Origin: an uncultured Rothia sp.
GTDB taxonomy: Bacteria > Actinomycetota > Actinomycetes > Actinomycetales > Micrococcaceae
Length of the DNA: 50,440 nucleotides
Reading direction: 5' to 3'
Assembly: GCA_946221065.1 (NCBI GenBank)
Contig: CAMIIO010000016.1
Location: forward strand, 1 to 50,440
The first letter of the stretch is position 1. Each line of letters opens with the position of its first letter. Both the position numbers and the translations under genes were made by a program. Below the pieces are notes generated by a model. It saw nothing but the letters and a program-made list of their open reading frames with translations. It was not told the DNA's origin and searched no databases. Positions 1 through 8,718 of this stretch are shown piece after piece.

Positions 1-414
1 TTGGCGTGTCATCAGTCATCCAGCTCAACAACCCGCCCCATCACAGGAAACACACCCTGTAATTATGACGGTCACTCGGTTCAGAACTTTTCTCGCTCTG
101 TCCCGGCGACTTCAATAACTATACGCAGGGTTCAACATCCTTGCAACTCGGTTTTAGGTGTGCTAGCTAACTTACATGCTTGTTATTTCTATGTTTGCCC
201 TAGTCAGAAGCATATTTTGCCCTTAAAAAGTTTTTTGAAAAATTCTTAAATCACCCCATTTCACTCCAAAAACACACCGCTACACACCAGAAAACCATCA
301 GAAACCGGTCATAAAAGCGTCACAAACCACATCTTTCCCGCCGCTTCAGCATAAATTCATGTTCGTTACCTGCCAGCCAACAAAAATTCCCTACCCCACA
401 TCGGTTAACACAGA
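1..414. other. Left-edge intergenic stretch, no gene seen
   Basis: About 490 bases precede the first recognisable gene end. An open frame at 1-249 on the + strand has no ribosome binding site, no protein-like composition and no recognisable domain, so I do not call it. AT-rich runs around 225-250 could hold a promoter for a gene outside the window, but nothing decisive is visible. Confidence 0.5.
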
Positions 415-468
415 AAAACCCTCCAGTCCCGTTCCTCCCATCTAGGGAAGCAGCAGAACCGAAGGGTT
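415..468 (-). terminator. Possible terminator of the rlmB end of the carD operon
   Basis: Read leftward, a stem (417-422 pairing with 463-468, with further partial pairing inside) is followed by a run of T (complement of 412-418). It lies just downstream of the rlmB stop. The inner pairing is imperfect, so the call is tentative. Confidence 0.4.
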
Positions 469-491
469 CTTCACACCAAACTATCTAACGG

Positions 492-1475
492 CTATTTACC
501 GCCGGCACGACGTCGAGACACCTCATATAACGAAATGCTCACCGCAGTTGCCGCGTTCAGCGACTCCATTGCCGAATCAATCGGAATGGAAACAATCTGA
601 TCACAATTCTCTGTCACCAGACGAGAAAGCCCCTTACCCTCGGAACCCACCACAATTAACAGCGGTTCCGTAGCCAGCTCAAGCTGCGGCAGATCAATCT
701 CCCCACCGCCGTCCAAACCAATCACAAAAATTCCGGCTTCCTTAGCCTGCTGAATCACGCGGGTAAGATTAGTAGCCATCGCTACCGGAACACGAGCAGC
801 GGCACCGGCAGAAGTCTTCCATGCAGAAGCAGTAACAGCAGCCGAACGGCGCTCGGGGATAATCACCGCATCACCGGAGAACGCAGAAACCGAACGGATA
901 ATCGCGCCCAAGTTACGCGGATCGGTAATACCGTCCAGCGCCACCAACAACGGCTGATGTCCCAGCTCCCTCTTCTCCGCCTTCGTCACAATCTGCTGAA
1001 CAAGCTTGGTTGCGTCCGGGTACTTATACGGCGGAATCTGCAACGCAACGCCCTGGTGAATCGAACCCTCAGTCAAACGATCCAACTCACCGCGCGAAAT
1101 TTCCAGCATGGGCAAGCCCTCTTTATTCGCGTGAGTCATAATCTCGCGAACACGATCATCAGCCTCAATATTGCTCATGATATACAGGTGCTTTGCCGGA
1201 ATATCGGTGCGCAAAGCCTCCAACACGGCGTTACGACCGGTCACCAGCTCCTCACTAGTGCGCTTACCGCCCAAACGCTGCTGCGGGCGCGCATGCATAC
1301 CCGCCTGACGACGCTCGGCGGCGCGCTTCATCTTATACGCCTTGTGATACGGGCGATCCTCCGCCTTAGGAGTGGGGCCCTTGCCCTCTAGCGAACGGCG
1401 ATTTTTACCACCGGAACCCTTCGTTGGCCCCTTCTTAGCGCTCGTAGCGCCAGGTCGGCGTCCTGCCTTAGCCAT
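492..1475 (-). CDS. rlmB: 23S rRNA (guanosine-2'-O)-methyltransferase, TrmH/RlmB family
   Basis: A 327-residue SPOUT-class RNA methyltransferase that would use S-adenosylmethionine to 2'-O-methylate 23S rRNA in the cytoplasm. The first 75 or so residues are a Lys/Arg-rich, probably disordered extension typical of actinobacterial members. Next come the substrate-binding domain (ELVTGRNAVLEAL) and the knotted catalytic domain with its three signature motifs: NLGAIIRS, GSEGKGLS and ESLNAATAVSI. It is the last gene of the leftward carD-ispD-ispF-cysS-rlmB row, 105 bases after cysS. A GTGAGG ribosome binding site precedes the ATG. The family is clear. The exact methylated nucleotide (G2251 in E. 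coli RlmB) is inferred from the group. Confidence 0.93.
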   Translation of the reverse strand: MAKAGRRPGATSAKKGPTKGSGGKNRRSLEGKGPTPKAEDRPYHKAYKMKRAAERRQAGMHARPQQRLGGKRTSEELVTGRNAVLEALRTDIPAKHLYIMSNIEADDRVREIMTHANKEGLPMLEISRGELDRLTEGSIHQGVALQIPPYKYPDATKLVQQIVTKAEKRELGHQPLLVALDGITDPRNLGAIIRSVSAFSGDAVIIPERRSAAVTASAWKTSAGAAARVPVAMATNLTRVIQQAKEAGIFVIGLDGGGEIDLPQLELATEPLLIVVGSEGKGLSRLVTENCDQIVSIPIDSAMESLNAATAVSISLYEVSRRRAGGK

Positions 1476-1580
1476 ATAAACCTCACATCTGCCGCGTACA
1501 CCCGTACCGGCACTACCAATAAAAAATCTAAATCTTAGCTAGCCTAGCCCATGAACCCACAAGCCACGCCCAAATGTGCC

Positions 1581-3002
1581 CTAACCAATAGACCAGGTTG
1601 AACCGTTCGCACCGTCTTTAACAAGAATGCCGGCCTCAGCAAGCGCATCACGAATCTGATCCGCCGCCGCCCAATCCTTATTAGCCCGAGCCTCTGCACG
1701 CTGAACCAGCAGGGACTGAATCAACGAGTCCAGAGCCGCGTGTTCCTTGCCGTTATCGCCGGTTGCGCCAGAAAAGCTCATCAATTGAGTAAGCCCCAGC
1801 ACCTGCGCCATCGCGAAAACCTCAGAAGCAACCACGGCAACATCGGCGCCCTGGCTAACAGCGCTATTACCCTCACGAACCTTCTCGTGCAAAACCGCCA
1901 GCGCACGCGGAATATTCAGATCATCGTCCATTGCCGCGGCAAAGTCCTCGGGCACCTGCGCCGCACGATTTATCTGCTCCAGGTGAGCTGCCAAGAAACT
2001 CTCCACGCGCTCCACCGCAGTTTTTGCCTCTTCCAGCGACGTCGGGCGGTAATCCAGCACCGAACGGTAATGTGCCTGCCCCAGATAGTAGCGGACGACG
2101 AGCGGGCGAGCAGCCTGCAACATTTCGGCAGGAGAAACGGTGTTACCGATAGACTTGGACATCTTCTCGCCCTCATAGGTAACCAGCCCGTTATGGAGCC
2201 AAAAATTGGCAAAACCATCGCCGGCGGCAGTGGACTGCGCCAGCTCGTTCTCGTGGTGCGGGAAACGTAAATCGAGCCCGCCACCGTGAATATCAAAGCG
2301 TGCGCCAAGGTACTTGCCCGCCATCGCCGAGCATTCCAGGTGCCAGCCCGGACGTCCACGACCCCAGGGAGAATCCCACGCGGCGGTCTGTGGCTCGCCC
2401 TCCTTGTAGCCCTTCCAGAGGGCAAAGTCGCGCGGATCCTTCTTGCCACGCGGATCGGCGTCCTCGGCGTCTTGCAGTTCGTCGAGCTTCTGATGAGTCA
2501 GCGCACCGTAATGCTCCCAGGACTTCACATCAAAATACACGTCCCCCGAGTTATCTAACGCGGGATACGCATGACCGGCGTCAATCAGGCGCTGAATCAG
2601 TGCGTGCATCTCCGGGATATGCCCGGTAGCGCGCGGCTCATACGTGGGCGGGGCAATGCCCAACGCCTCATAAGCCTGCGCAAAAATCTTTTCAAAACGA
2701 TAGGCAAGCGCCCACCATTGCTCCCCCGGAACCTCACCCTCAAAGCCCTCCTCAAAGGAACGGATGGAGTTCGCAAGGATTTTATCGTCAATATCGGTAA
2801 CATTACGCACCGTAGTAACCTTTAGCCCGCGGTAGCTGAGCCAGCGCGACAGCTGATCAAACACCAGCGCCGAACGCACATGCCCAATATGCGGGGCACC
2901 CTGAACGGTGGCGCCACAATAGTAGAGGCTCGCCTCCCCCTCACGGACGGGTTCAAAGTCTCGAACAGTTGCAGTTGCAGTATCGTAAAAACGTAAAGTC
3001 AC
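1581..3002 (-). CDS. cysS: Cysteinyl-tRNA synthetase
   Basis: A 473-residue class I aminoacyl-tRNA synthetase that charges tRNA-Cys with cysteine. The HIGH motif (APHIGHVRS) lies near residue 40 and the KMSKS loop (GEKMSKSIG) near residue 280. YCGATVQG carries the N-terminal zinc-binding Cys, and the length is normal. The GTG at 3002 is chosen because TAGACT lies exactly six bases upstream with no Shine-Dalgarno sequence, suggesting a leaderless mRNA and an internal promoter inside the carD operon. ispF lies 84 bases upstream and rlmB downstream, which is the usual actinobacterial order. Confidence 0.97.
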   Translation of the reverse strand: MTLRFYDTATATVRDFEPVREGEASLYYCGATVQGAPHIGHVRSALVFDQLSRWLSYRGLKVTTVRNVTDIDDKILANSIRSFEEGFEGEVPGEQWWALAYRFEKIFAQAYEALGIAPPTYEPRATGHIPEMHALIQRLIDAGHAYPALDNSGDVYFDVKSWEHYGALTHQKLDELQDAEDADPRGKKDPRDFALWKGYKEGEPQTAAWDSPWGRGRPGWHLECSAMAGKYLGARFDIHGGGLDLRFPHHENELAQSTAAGDGFANFWLHNGLVTYEGEKMSKSIGNTVSPAEMLQAARPLVVRYYLGQAHYRSVLDYRPTSLEEAKTAVERVESFLAAHLEQINRAAQVPEDFAAAMDDDLNIPRALAVLHEKVREGNSAVSQGADVAVVASEVFAMAQVLGLTQLMSFSGATGDNGKEHAALDSLIQSLLVQRAEARANKDWAAADQIRDALAEAGILVKDGANGSTWSIG

Positions 3003-3008
3003 GCTTCT

Positions 3009-3014
3009 AGTCTA
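3009..3014 (-). promoter_or_regulatory. -10 hexamer for leaderless cysS
   Basis: TAGACT on the minus strand, six bases before the GTG start. No convincing -35 is visible. Confidence 0.55.
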
Positions 3015-3086
3015 AGCAAAGCAGACGATACGCGCATTCTTCACCTGCTACAAAGCGGCAACAGCTTCACGCGACGTAAGAAAACT

Positions 3087-3569
3087 TTAAGCCTCTCGCG
3101 GGTACACCAGGGCGGTGGCGACGGCGGCAACGCCCTCCCCCCGTCCGGTCAGCCCCAGTGCGTCAGTGGTAGTAGCAGTCACGGTAACGGGCGCACCGGC
3201 CGCCTCGCTCAACACCCGATTCGCCTCATCACGGCGCGGCGAAAACTTAGGTTTATTACCAATCAACTGCACCGCAATATTGCCAATCTCAAAACCGGCC
3301 GCACGCACAATCGCCGCCGCCTCACGCACAATCCGCACCCCCGAAGCGCCCTTCATATCCGGCCGATCCACTCCAAAGTTCGACCCCAGGTCCCCCGTGC
3401 CCGACGCCGAAAACAGCGCATCCGCCGCAGCGTGCGCCACGACGTCGCCGTCCGAGTGACCGCTCAACCCCGGCTGTCCCTCCCAAAACAAACCCGCAAC
3501 CCACAACTCGGTGCCAGGCTCACCAAAAGCATGAACATCAATACCAATACCGGTCCGGGGAAGTAGCAT
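3087..3569 (-). CDS. ispF: 2-C-methyl-D-erythritol 2,4-cyclodiphosphate synthase
   Basis: A 160-residue enzyme of the MEP isoprenoid pathway. It cyclises CDP-methylerythritol 2-phosphate to methylerythritol cyclodiphosphate, releasing CMP, as a zinc-dependent trimer. The metal ligands are visible in GIGIDVHAF (Asp, His) and GHSDGDVVAHA. The C-terminal part has the TTDALGLTGRGEGVAA CMP-binding region. Length is typical. It follows ispD by 40 bases and precedes cysS, so two successive MEP steps are co-transcribed. In some actinobacteria ispD and ispF are fused; here they are separate. Confidence 0.96.
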   Translation of the reverse strand: MLLPRTGIGIDVHAFGEPGTELWVAGLFWEGQPGLSGHSDGDVVAHAAADALFSASGTGDLGSNFGVDRPDMKGASGVRIVREAAAIVRAAGFEIGNIAVQLIGNKPKFSPRRDEANRVLSEAAGAPVTVTATTTDALGLTGRGEGVAAVATALVYPREA

Positions 3570-3609
3570 GAAAAACTCCTGATCAATGTGGGTAAAAATA
3601 ATTGAACGA

Positions 3610-4368
3610 CTATTCGTGCAGCGCCTTTGCCAGCGCCAGATCTAAGGGCGTGGTGATCTTGAAAGACTCGGCAGAACCTTCCACCGTGAGCACCGGAATA
3701 CCCAGGGTTTCTGCCAACATGGCATCGTCAGTAATCGACTCGGCAAGACCGCGCTGAGCCGCTTCCTCATAGGCATGAAGCAAAGTAGCAAGATCAAAAC
3801 CCTGCGGCGTCTGCACCGCACGCAACCCGGAACGCGCCGGAGTTCCCGTCACATACTGCTCGGTATTCACCGACTTAATGGTATCCACCACCGGCACCAC
3901 CGGAATCACCGCCTTCTCCCCGACATTCAAAGCCGAGGCAACATTCTCAAAGGCAGAAACCGGCGTAAAGCAACGGGCGGCGTCATGCACCAGCACCGCC
4001 GTCGCGGCGTCATCACTAAAACCTGTCCGTAGCGGGGCGCGCTCAATCGCTTCCAACGCCGCCACCACAGACTCCGCCCGCGTGGCACCGCCTGGCACCG
4101 GCAACGCGCCAAACTTGCGGGCAATCCCGCTCAACACCGTATCCCCGGCAGGAACCGTTACCACCACGCGAGAAGCCAAACCCGTAGCCTCAACACCCTC
4201 CAACGCCCACCGCAGCAGCGCCTTCCCCGCAACCTCCACCTGAGCCTTGGGAACACCACAGCCTAAGCGAGAACCAGAACCAGCCGCCACAACAACAACG
4301 GCGAACGAGCGGTGCCCACTAGCACCGAAATCGTTCGCCGTCATCTCAAAAGTATCGCTCTGCATCAC
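3610..4368 (-). CDS. ispD: 2-C-methyl-D-erythritol 4-phosphate cytidylyltransferase
   Basis: Transfers CMP from CTP to methylerythritol 4-phosphate in the MEP pathway. The N-terminal nucleotide-binding signature is VVVAAGSGSRLG followed by the catalytic PKA (GVPKAQVEVAGK), and VLVHDAARCF marks the metal/CTP site. The longest frame begins at GTG 4374, but TAAGCT ends one base before that codon. GTG 4368, seven bases after TAAGCT, fits the leaderless pattern seen elsewhere in this window, and ATG 4365 is also possible. The first 20 or so residues precede the conserved fold. It sits 30-40 bases from both carD and ispF. Confidence 0.94.
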   Translation of the reverse strand: MMQSDTFEMTANDFGASGHRSFAVVVVAAGSGSRLGCGVPKAQVEVAGKALLRWALEGVEATGLASRVVVTVPAGDTVLSGIARKFGALPVPGGATRAESVVAALEAIERAPLRTGFSDDAATAVLVHDAARCFTPVSAFENVASALNVGEKAVIPVVPVVDTIKSVNTEQYVTGTPARSGLRAVQTPQGFDLATLLHAYEEAAQRGLAESITDDAMLAETLGIPVLTVEGSAESFKITTPLDLALAKALHE

Positions 4369-4404
4369 GCACACGAGCTTACCCGAAAAATAAAGTACTC
4401 AGCC

Positions 4405-4890
4405 CTAAACAGCCTCAAGAATCTTATCGAGCTCAGCTTCAGCGGCTTCCTCATCAATATCCTTAGCCAAAGCAACCTCGGACGAAAGAATCTGACGAGC
4501 CTTCGCCAACATGCGCTTCTCACCCGCAGACAAACCACGATCATTCTCGCGGCGCCACAAATCACGCACAACCTCGGCAACCTTCAAGACGTCGCCAGAA
4601 GCCAACTTCTCCACATTCGCCTTATAGCGACGCGACCAGTTAGAAGCTTCCTCAGTATCAGTTGCCTGCAGAACATCAATCACTTCCTGCAAGCCGCGCT
4701 CGTCCACGACGTCACGCATACCCACCATGTCAACGTTCTCAGCGGGCACCTCAATCACCAAATCGCCCTGAGCAACCTTAAGTTTCAGGTACATTTTTTC
4801 TTCGCCACGAATCTTGCGCATTTTGACCTCTTCGATCGTTGCGGCACCGTGGTGAGGGTATACGACTGTTTCGCCAACCTCAAAAAGCAT
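4405..4890 (-). CDS. carD: CarD-family RNA polymerase-binding transcription regulator
   Basis: A 161-residue global regulator. Mycobacterial CarD binds the RNA polymerase beta subunit and stabilises the open complex, including at rRNA promoters. The N-terminal Tudor-like RNAP-interaction domain starts at FEVGETVVYPHHGAATI. The helical C-terminal DNA-binding domain covers about residues 75-160 and has the conserved Trp in EASNWSRRYK. A strong AAAGGGG ribosome binding site precedes the ATG, and a TAGAAT -10 candidate lies at 4917-4922 on the minus strand. It heads the leftward operon with ispD and ispF and faces an LpqE-like gene, the same arrangement as in Mycobacterium. Confidence 0.96.
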   Translation of the reverse strand: MLFEVGETVVYPHHGAATIEEVKMRKIRGEEKMYLKLKVAQGDLVIEVPAENVDMVGMRDVVDERGLQEVIDVLQATDTEEASNWSRRYKANVEKLASGDVLKVAEVVRDLWRRENDRGLSAGEKRMLAKARQILSSEVALAKDIDEEAAEAELDKILEAV

Positions 4891-5120
4891 ATGGATAAAC
4901 CCCTTTCAGCCTATACATTCTATCATGGGCACAAAAAGGGCATTCTCACCTAATAGCTAAGCCCTATCAGCCTCTATTTGCAACTCGACCAAATCCTATG
5001 CAGACGTTCCGTCAACAAACCGCTAGACTGTTATGAGAAATACTCTGTATAACAGCTCTGTCTCAGCACACACACGCCGCTCAGATAGACGAGTTCCGTG
5101 ACCATCAAGGAGTTCATGTC

Positions 5121-5705
5121 GTGAAGTTTGCAGCTTCCACCACCCTCAAGCGCGCAGGTGCAGGCGTAGCCCTGGCAGCTGCCATGCTTTCCGCAACCGG
5201 CTGCGGCTACATCTACAAGCAGCCCACCACCATCAACTACGCCCCCTCCGACGGCGTCAAGACCGACGTCAAAGACGTTCACCTGCGAAACATCATGCTC
5301 ATCGCGGAAAACAAAGACTCCGACGGTCGAGTGCTCGGCACCATTGTCAACAACGGATCCGACGAAGCAACCGTAAAATTTGCCTTCACCTCCGGCACCA
5401 AATCCGTAACCGTTCCCGCAGGTAAAACCGTGCGCCTTGAAGACGACGCCCACAAGCTCATCGTCTCCCCCGCCGGCGAAGACCCCGGAAAGCTCCTCTC
5501 CGACACCAAAATCTCTGTAGGCTCGGACACCTCCACCATCAACATCCCCGTCCTCGACGGAACCCTTGATGAATACCAGGAGTACCTGCCCAACGCAGCT
5601 TCCTCAGACGCTTCAGCACACGCAAGCCACAAAGCCACAGAAGAAGCAACGCATGGCGAAACTCCCGCTCCCGAGCAGAGCACCGAAACCGCGCCTGCAC
5701 AATAA
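5121..5705 (+). CDS. LpqE-like secreted lipoprotein
   Basis: A 194-residue protein with a lipoprotein signal peptide: positive start, hydrophobic AGVALAAAMLSA, and lipobox SATGC with the lipidated Cys at residue 28. The rest is a predicted beta-rich domain (about 30-150) and a low-complexity Ala/Glu/Thr/His tail. The function is unknown. It stands divergent to carD exactly where lpqE stands beside carD-ispD-ispF in Mycobacterium tuberculosis, so orthology is inferred from position and type. The start is GTG with AAGGAG eight bases upstream; the ATG at 5115 is closed immediately by a stop. It likely sits on the outer face of the membrane. Confidence 0.8.
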   Translation: MKFAASTTLKRAGAGVALAAAMLSATGCGYIYKQPTTINYAPSDGVKTDVKDVHLRNIMLIAENKDSDGRVLGTIVNNGSDEATVKFAFTSGTKSVTVPAGKTVRLEDDAHKLIVSPAGEDPGKLLSDTKISVGSDTSTINIPVLDGTLDEYQEYLPNAASSDASAHASHKATEEATHGETPAPEQSTETAPAQ

Positions 5706-5743
5706 CACTTCGTTCAGCAACAGGCTTCCCACAGCACAGACAA

Positions 5744-5784
5744 GTTGGCCCGTGATGAAGAATAATTCTTCATCACGGGCCAAC
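5744..5784. terminator. Bidirectional terminator between the lipoprotein gene and regX3
   Basis: A perfect 19-base-pair stem (5744-5762 with 5766-5784) and a three-base loop, flanked by A/T-rich ends, between two convergent genes. Confidence 0.9.
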
Positions 5785-5810
5785 TTTATAACTCTGTAAA
5801 AACTTCGACT

Positions 5811-6491
5811 TTAAGGCTCGAACTTATACCCCAACCCGCGCACCGTTACCACATACCGCGGGTTCGACGAATCCGGCTCAATCTTGGAACGCAAACGCTT
5901 AATATGCACATCCAACGTCTTAGTGTCACCCACATAATCAGAGCCCCACACCCGGTCAATCAGCTGCGAACGAGTCAGCACACGACCAGCATTACGCAAC
6001 AAAATCTCCAGCAGCTCAAACTCCTTCAACGGCATTGCCACGGCCTCACCATCGACCGTCACTACATGCCGCTCAACATCCATCCGCACCGGGCCACTCT
6101 CCACAGCCTGCGGTGAAGCCTCCTCCACCTCAGCCTGACGGCGCAACACCGCACGCACACGAGCAATCAACTCACGTGAAGAATACGGCTTCGTCACATA
6201 ATCATCAGCACCCAGCTCCAAACCAAGCACCTTATCAATTTCCGAATCCTTAGCCGTCAACATAATAATCGGCACCGACGACGTTCCGCGAAGCTGCTTA
6301 CACACCTCCATACCAGACTGCCCAGGAAGCATCACGTCAAGCAACACCAAATCCGCGCCATTACGCTCAAACTCCGTGACGGCGTCGACCCCGTTATCGA
6401 CCACCTGAACCTCAAAACCCTCACGGCTCAGCAAAAACGCAAGGGGCTCGCTCAGGGCTTCCTCGTCTTCAACAACCAAAATTCTGGTCAC
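5811..6491 (-). CDS. regX3: Phosphate-type response regulator, RegX3/PhoP family
   Basis: A 226-residue OmpR/PhoB-class response regulator. The receiver domain (1-120) has the phosphoacceptor Asp in LVLLDVMLPG and the switch Lys in DDYVTKPYSSREL. The winged-helix DNA-binding domain (about 130-226) ends in DTKTLDVHIKRLRSKIE. It overlaps senX3 by four bases, so the two are translationally coupled, and the pair faces phoU. In Mycobacterium SenX3-RegX3, and in Streptomyces PhoR-PhoP, this arrangement controls the response to phosphate limitation. A PHO-box-like direct repeat in the phoU-senX3 gap supports the same role here. Confidence 0.93.
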   Translation of the reverse strand: MTRILVVEDEEALSEPLAFLLSREGFEVQVVDNGVDAVTEFERNGADLVLLDVMLPGQSGMEVCKQLRGTSSVPIIMLTAKDSEIDKVLGLELGADDYVTKPYSSRELIARVRAVLRRQAEVEEASPQAVESGPVRMDVERHVVTVDGEAVAMPLKEFELLEILLRNAGRVLTRSQLIDRVWGSDYVGDTKTLDVHIKRLRSKIEPDSSNPRYVVTVRGLGYKFEP

Positions 6492-7732
6492 TTCACTGCG
6501 TCCTTCTTATCCAGCTCTCGAACGGTCTTTCCGCCGGGAGTGTTAGATGCCTCAGCACCTTCTTTCTGAGCCCCAACATATTCAGAACCCAGCAAATCTT
6601 GTTCGCTCTGCTCATCTACAACGGGCAGAGCCAGCGTAAACGTAGAACCCTCACCAGGCACAGACCACAACGACACCTCGCCGCCATGCTGCGCCATCAC
6701 ATGCTTCACAATCGACAAGCCCAAACCTGTACCGCCGGTCTGCCGAGAGCGCGCCGGATCAACACGATAAAACCGCTCAAAAATACGATCCTGCTCATCC
6801 TCCGGAATGCCCGGTCCCTGATCCTTCACAGAAATCTTCACCTGCCCATTCCGCTCAGAAACCCCAACACCCACCTTAGTGCCCTCGGGGGAATAACGGA
6901 TCGCATTCTCCACCAAATTACGCACCGCCGTCGCCAGCAGCTCCGGGTCACCGTGTATAGGCCGGGTAGCTCTACCACCTACCAGAAGCTCAATACTCTT
7001 ACCTTCCGCGGTGATCCTATTACGATCCACCGCCCCAGAAACCAAGGTGTTAACATCCACCAGCTTTGCCTGACGCACCACATCCGCAGACTGCAAACGA
7101 GACAGCTCAATAACATCCTGCACCAGCGACGCCAACCGCTTAGCCTCACGCTGCAACTTCTCCGAAAAATGCTGAACCGAAACCGGATCGTCGGCAGAAG
7201 ACTCAATAGCCTCCGCCATCAAACTAATCGCACCCACCGGCGTTTTCAGCTCATGAGACACATTCGCCACAAAATCATTACGCACAGCCTGAACACGAGT
7301 AATCTCCGTGCGGTCATCCGCCAGCACCAAAATATACTCGTCCCCCAGTGGAGCCACCCGAAGATCAATCACCAGCTGAGTCTTATTTACCGTGCCACGA
7401 GTCACCTTAATCTCGCGCTCCACAATAATCCCGCGCGAACGCACCCGGTGTACCATCTCCACCAGCTCATCCGTTACCAGCGTATGCCCCTTCACTAGTC
7501 CCAGCGCATACGCACCCGGCGAAGCCTGCACCACCCCATCGACGGCGTCAACCACCACATAGGCACGACCAATAACGGCCAGCACTTCCGCCGCGCCGTC
7601 ACTAATACTCGGTTCCTCCACATCAGCCCACTGGGCACGCTCACGGTCACTCTTATTAACCGCCCACATGCTCAACACGCCGATGCTCAGGCCAATAAAG
7701 ATTGATACTAAAGCTATGAGGATTGGGTCCAC
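6488..7732 (-). CDS. senX3: Phosphate-type sensor histidine kinase, SenX3/PhoR family
   Basis: A membrane histidine kinase partner of RegX3. One N-terminal membrane helix (ILIALVSIFIGLSIGVLS) is followed by a PAS-like sensor region (about 50-150), HisKA with the phosphorylated His in FVANVSHELKTP, and HATPase with N-box NLVENAIRYS, G1 DQGPGIP and G2 GTGLGLSIVK. The single helix without a large periplasmic loop suggests cytoplasmic sensing, probably through PhoU and the Pst transporter. The longest frame starts at GTG 7759, but GTG 7732 lies seven bases after TAAGCT, fits the leaderless pattern and puts the membrane helix at the N-terminus, so I prefer 7732 (414 residues). Confidence 0.92.
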   Translation of the reverse strand: MDPILIALVSIFIGLSIGVLSMWAVNKSDRERAQWADVEEPSISDGAAEVLAVIGRAYVVVDAVDGVVQASPGAYALGLVKGHTLVTDELVEMVHRVRSRGIIVEREIKVTRGTVNKTQLVIDLRVAPLGDEYILVLADDRTEITRVQAVRNDFVANVSHELKTPVGAISLMAEAIESSADDPVSVQHFSEKLQREAKRLASLVQDVIELSRLQSADVVRQAKLVDVNTLVSGAVDRNRITAEGKSIELLVGGRATRPIHGDPELLATAVRNLVENAIRYSPEGTKVGVGVSERNGQVKISVKDQGPGIPEDEQDRIFERFYRVDPARSRQTGGTGLGLSIVKHVMAQHGGEVSLWSVPGEGSTFTLALPVVDEQSEQDLLGSEYVGAQKEGAEASNTPGGKTVRELDKKDAVK

Positions 7733-7739
7733 ACACAAA

Positions 7740-7745
7740 AGCTTA
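7740..7745 (-). promoter_or_regulatory. -10 hexamer for leaderless senX3
   Basis: TAAGCT on the minus strand, seven bases before GTG 7732. It argues against the longer start at 7759, which would lie upstream of the promoter element. Confidence 0.45.
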
Positions 7746-7793
7746 GACACAGAAACCACAGCGCAACGAATCCACCAGCCAAATTACAGCGAG

Positions 7794-7837
7794 GTTCAAC
7801 TAACGTTTACCCAACACCCACCATCTATTCACCAGGT
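7794..7837. promoter_or_regulatory. PHO-box-like direct repeats (RegX3/PhoP operator)
   Basis: Two adjacent 11-base units, GTTCAACTAAC (7794-7804) and GTTTACCCAAC (7805-7815), match the GTTCACC-type direct-repeat units bound by actinobacterial PhoP/RegX3. A third unit in the same 11-base phase, ATTCACCAGGT, lies at 7827-7837, and a further GTTCACC is at 7882-7888. The site sits between divergent senX3 and phoU, where such operators occur in Streptomyces, so autoregulation by RegX3 is likely. Confidence 0.65.
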
Positions 7838-7926
7838 TTTGGAAAAATAAGGGAAGCTGTGATTGTGCTACCCCTATGCGCGTTCACCGTAGTCATTACA
7901 TTCTCTACACTGAAAGGACAGCGCAC

Positions 7927-8568
7927 GTGCGTAAAGTCTTTCAAGCAGAACTGCACCAGGTCAGCGAAGAGCTGATTCAGATTTCAACCCTGGTCAAAGA
8001 AGCACTCGTACGTGCCTCCGACGCCTTTCTTAACGCCGACGTCAACGAGGCAGAAGAGGTCATCTCCAACGATGCCCGCATCGATTTTCTCCAGACCCAG
8101 CTCGACGAGCGTTCCATTGACATCCTTGCTCTCCAAGGCCCGGTAGCCTCCGATCTACGCTCCATTGTTGCCGCCCTACGCATGAGCTCCTCGCTCGAAC
8201 GCATGGGTGACCTCGCACGTCACATCGCACAGATTGCCCGTATGCGCTTCCCCGAACGCGCACTACCCCAGGATGTTGCGGCAATCTTTGAAGAGATGGT
8301 GGCACTCGATATCAAGATTATCGAGAACGTCATTAAGCTCCTCGACACCAACGAACTTTCCCACGCCGAGCAAATCTACGCCGATAAGGCACGCATCAAC
8401 GAGCTACACCGCGAAGTGTTCAAGCGAATGAACTCCGAGAGCTGGAATCACCCCCCACAGACCACCGTGGACGTTACCCTCTCCAGCCGCTACTTGGAGC
8501 GCTTTGGCGATCACGGCGTCTCCGTTTCCCGCAAGGTCACCTACCTGGTGACCGGTGAGTGGAGCTAA
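7927..8568 (+). CDS. phoU: Phosphate signalling regulator PhoU
   Basis: A 213-residue all-helical protein made of two PhoU repeats that links the Pst phosphate transporter to the SenX3-type kinase and damps signalling when phosphate is plentiful. The metal-binding motifs typical of the family appear in LERMGDLARHIA (first repeat) and LERFGDHGVSVS (second repeat). The frame is open from ATG 7876, but GTG 7927 has a GAAAGGA ribosome binding site at the right distance and gives the usual N-terminus VRKVFQAELHQV. It is transcribed away from senX3-regX3 and no pst genes are in this window. Confidence 0.95.
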   Translation: MRKVFQAELHQVSEELIQISTLVKEALVRASDAFLNADVNEAEEVISNDARIDFLQTQLDERSIDILALQGPVASDLRSIVAALRMSSSLERMGDLARHIAQIARMRFPERALPQDVAAIFEEMVALDIKIIENVIKLLDTNELSHAEQIYADKARINELHREVFKRMNSESWNHPPQTTVDVTLSSRYLERFGDHGVSVSRKVTYLVTGEWS

Positions 8569-8583
8569 TAGGCTGTTTTATAG

Positions 8584-8656
8584 AGGTAATGTACCGTTTC
8601 CGTTACACCCGCACGTCAAAAATACGTGTCAGTGTAATGAAAGCGGTACATTACCT
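8584..8656. terminator. Large hairpin after phoU
   Basis: A 13-base-pair perfect outer stem (8584-8596 with 8644-8656) encloses shorter inner stems (8603-8608 with 8632-8637; CACGT/ACGTG) around an A-rich loop, with TTTA after it. It is likely the phoU terminator and is longer than usual. Confidence 0.7.
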
Positions 8657-8668
8657 TTTAGCTCAGAC

Positions 8669-8706
8669 AAAACCCCGGCTCCCCCACACGGAGGAACCGG
8701 GGTTTT
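8669..8706. terminator. Terminator of gpmA
   Basis: A GC-rich stem ending in AAAACCCCGG and CCGGGGTTTT with a C/A-rich loop, placed 12 bases beyond the gpmA stop. Read leftward it ends in a T run. Confidence 0.85.
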
Positions 8707-8718
8707 ACATTCAATAAG

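Noticed and set aside
150..180. Iron-regulator (IdeR/DtxR) box near TTAGGTGTGCTAGC
   Set aside because: Only the first half matches the 19-base consensus, and no gene start lies nearby.
1..249. Open frame of 82 codons at the left edge
   Set aside because: It has no ribosome binding site, starts at the window edge, and the composition is not protein-like.
6599..7498. 299-codon frame opposite senX3
   Set aside because: Antisense shadow of a well-supported histidine kinase; no recognisable domain or ribosome binding site.
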